NCBI GenBank assembly: GCA_037318855.1
Contig: CP134874.1
Span: forward strand, 4,155,001-4,219,000
DNA: 64,000 nt
Direction: 5' to 3'
From: Candidatus Sedimenticola sp. (ex Thyasira tokunagai)
Lineage (GTDB): Bacteria; Pseudomonadota; Gammaproteobacteria; Chromatiales; Chromatiaceae
Shown here piece after piece: positions 63,496 to 64,000 of this stretch. Position 1 is the first letter of the stretch. Each line of letters opens with the position of its first letter. The position numbers and the translations under genes were made by a program. The notes beneath the pieces were generated by a model that saw only the letters and a program-made list of their open reading frames with translations, searched no databases and was not told where the DNA came from.

Positions 63496-64000
63496 ATGTT
63501 TATTAATAAATACAGACGAAAACTAAATAAGATTTTTGGGGGAACAATAATCCAGTATAGTCCACCAAGAAGTGGCAGTACGCTGGTTTATAATATTTTG
63601 AGGGATCTTTTTCCTGGAAAATATATAAAAAAGCGGCACAGTTATGAGTCCAATGACTCAAAGTTTCCGATGGTTGTCACTTATCGGCACCCACTGGACT
63701 GCATTGCCTCCTCTATTCAGCGTTATGAATTAATCCCTACCGATGAAGTAATAAATCAGCAAATATCTGAATTTGAAGAAAATGGAATTTGGGATATTCT
63801 TGAGATTAAAGATAACCCAAGTGTATTGATGCTACGATATGAAGAGTTTGCAAGGGATTTCAATGTTATTTTTAATGAACTTGAGATCTTTTTTGGTATC
63901 AAAATATCTCATCAAAAAAGAAGAAGTCTTTCAGGCCGCTACAATATAAATAATGTAGAGAAAATAATTGCCAGTATGGATTCATTTTCTGAATACGACA
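63496..64000 (+). CDS. PAPS-dependent sulfotransferase (partial, runs off window)
   Basis: The frame starts at ATG 63496 (MFINKYRRKLNKIFGGT) and is open for 168 codons to the window edge. The 5'-phosphosulfate loop is QYSPPRSGSTLVYNIL, with VVTYRHPLDCIASSIQRYE and LMLRYEEFARDF as the later sulfotransferase motifs (3'-phosphate side and substrate region). It probably sulfates a sugar of the surface glycan. It is AT-rich compared with upstream genes. Confidence 0.82.
   Translation, partial: MFINKYRRKLNKIFGGTIIQYSPPRSGSTLVYNILRDLFPGKYIKKRHSYESNDSKFPMVVTYRHPLDCIASSIQRYELIPTDEVINQQISEFEENGIWDILEIKDNPSVLMLRYEEFARDFNVIFNELEIFFGIKISHQKRRSLSGRYNINNVEKIIASMDSFSEYD

Overview
The window looks like a chromosomal segment of a gammaproteobacterium. 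The best fit is a sulfur-oxidising or endosymbiont-type lineage near Chromatiales/Thiotrichales. That placement is inferred from gene content and order (argC-DUF6776-bactofilin-erpA, thiD-thiE-hemL, SCO1/PCu(A)C next to a small cytochrome c, waaA-wzz-WbpM-type dehydratase) and was not tested by any search.

Positions 1-23.4 kb are housekeeping. In order they hold the 5' part of tyrS, a cell-wall M23 peptidase and anmK, two A-type Fe-S carriers (erpA and an iscA-like gene), a bactofilin, argC, hemJ, thiD/thiE/hemL, a copper-delivery operon, a monohaem cytochrome c, rapA, dgt, thiC under a TPP riboswitch, and a pcm-like methyltransferase. This part carries the most interesting non-coding signals. 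One is a roughly 100-nt RNA unit with its own sigma70-type promoter and intrinsic terminator upstream of argC. Another is a 160-bp inverted-repeat element that splits the thiC TPP riboswitch. There are also three GTAG-type REP pairs.

Positions 23.8-30 kb (minus strand) begin a surface-polysaccharide locus: waaA, wzz, a WbpM/CapD-type dehydratase, a WecA/WbpL-type initiating transferase, and an epimerase pseudogene interrupted by IS1595. Positions 30-50 kb are an AT-rich, IS-riddled cassette. It holds three glycosyltransferases between two IS1595 copies, a Wzy-like polymerase, an unknown 502-aa GT-B-like protein, a PglK-like ABC flippase, a methyltransferase, a polysaccharide pyruvyltransferase family protein, an SDR epimerase, a NeuA-HAD fusion and a NeuB-like synthase. 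Together these suggest a glycan containing a nonulosonic acid or other acidic sugar.

Positions 50-64 kb return to flank-like composition. UDP-sugar acid genes (WbpA-like, UDP-GlcA epimerase, Ugd) and an O-antigen ligase-like gene are on the minus strand. On the plus strand are msbA, an lpxL-like acyltransferase, GT4, wecB, a CgeB-type GT and a sulfotransferase cut by the window edge. A nested insertion (a MITE-like palindrome carrying an IS256 element) splits wecB from its downstream partner.

The whole right half therefore appears devoted to building, exporting and attaching a complex cell-surface glycan. Repeated insertion and decay events have remodelled it.
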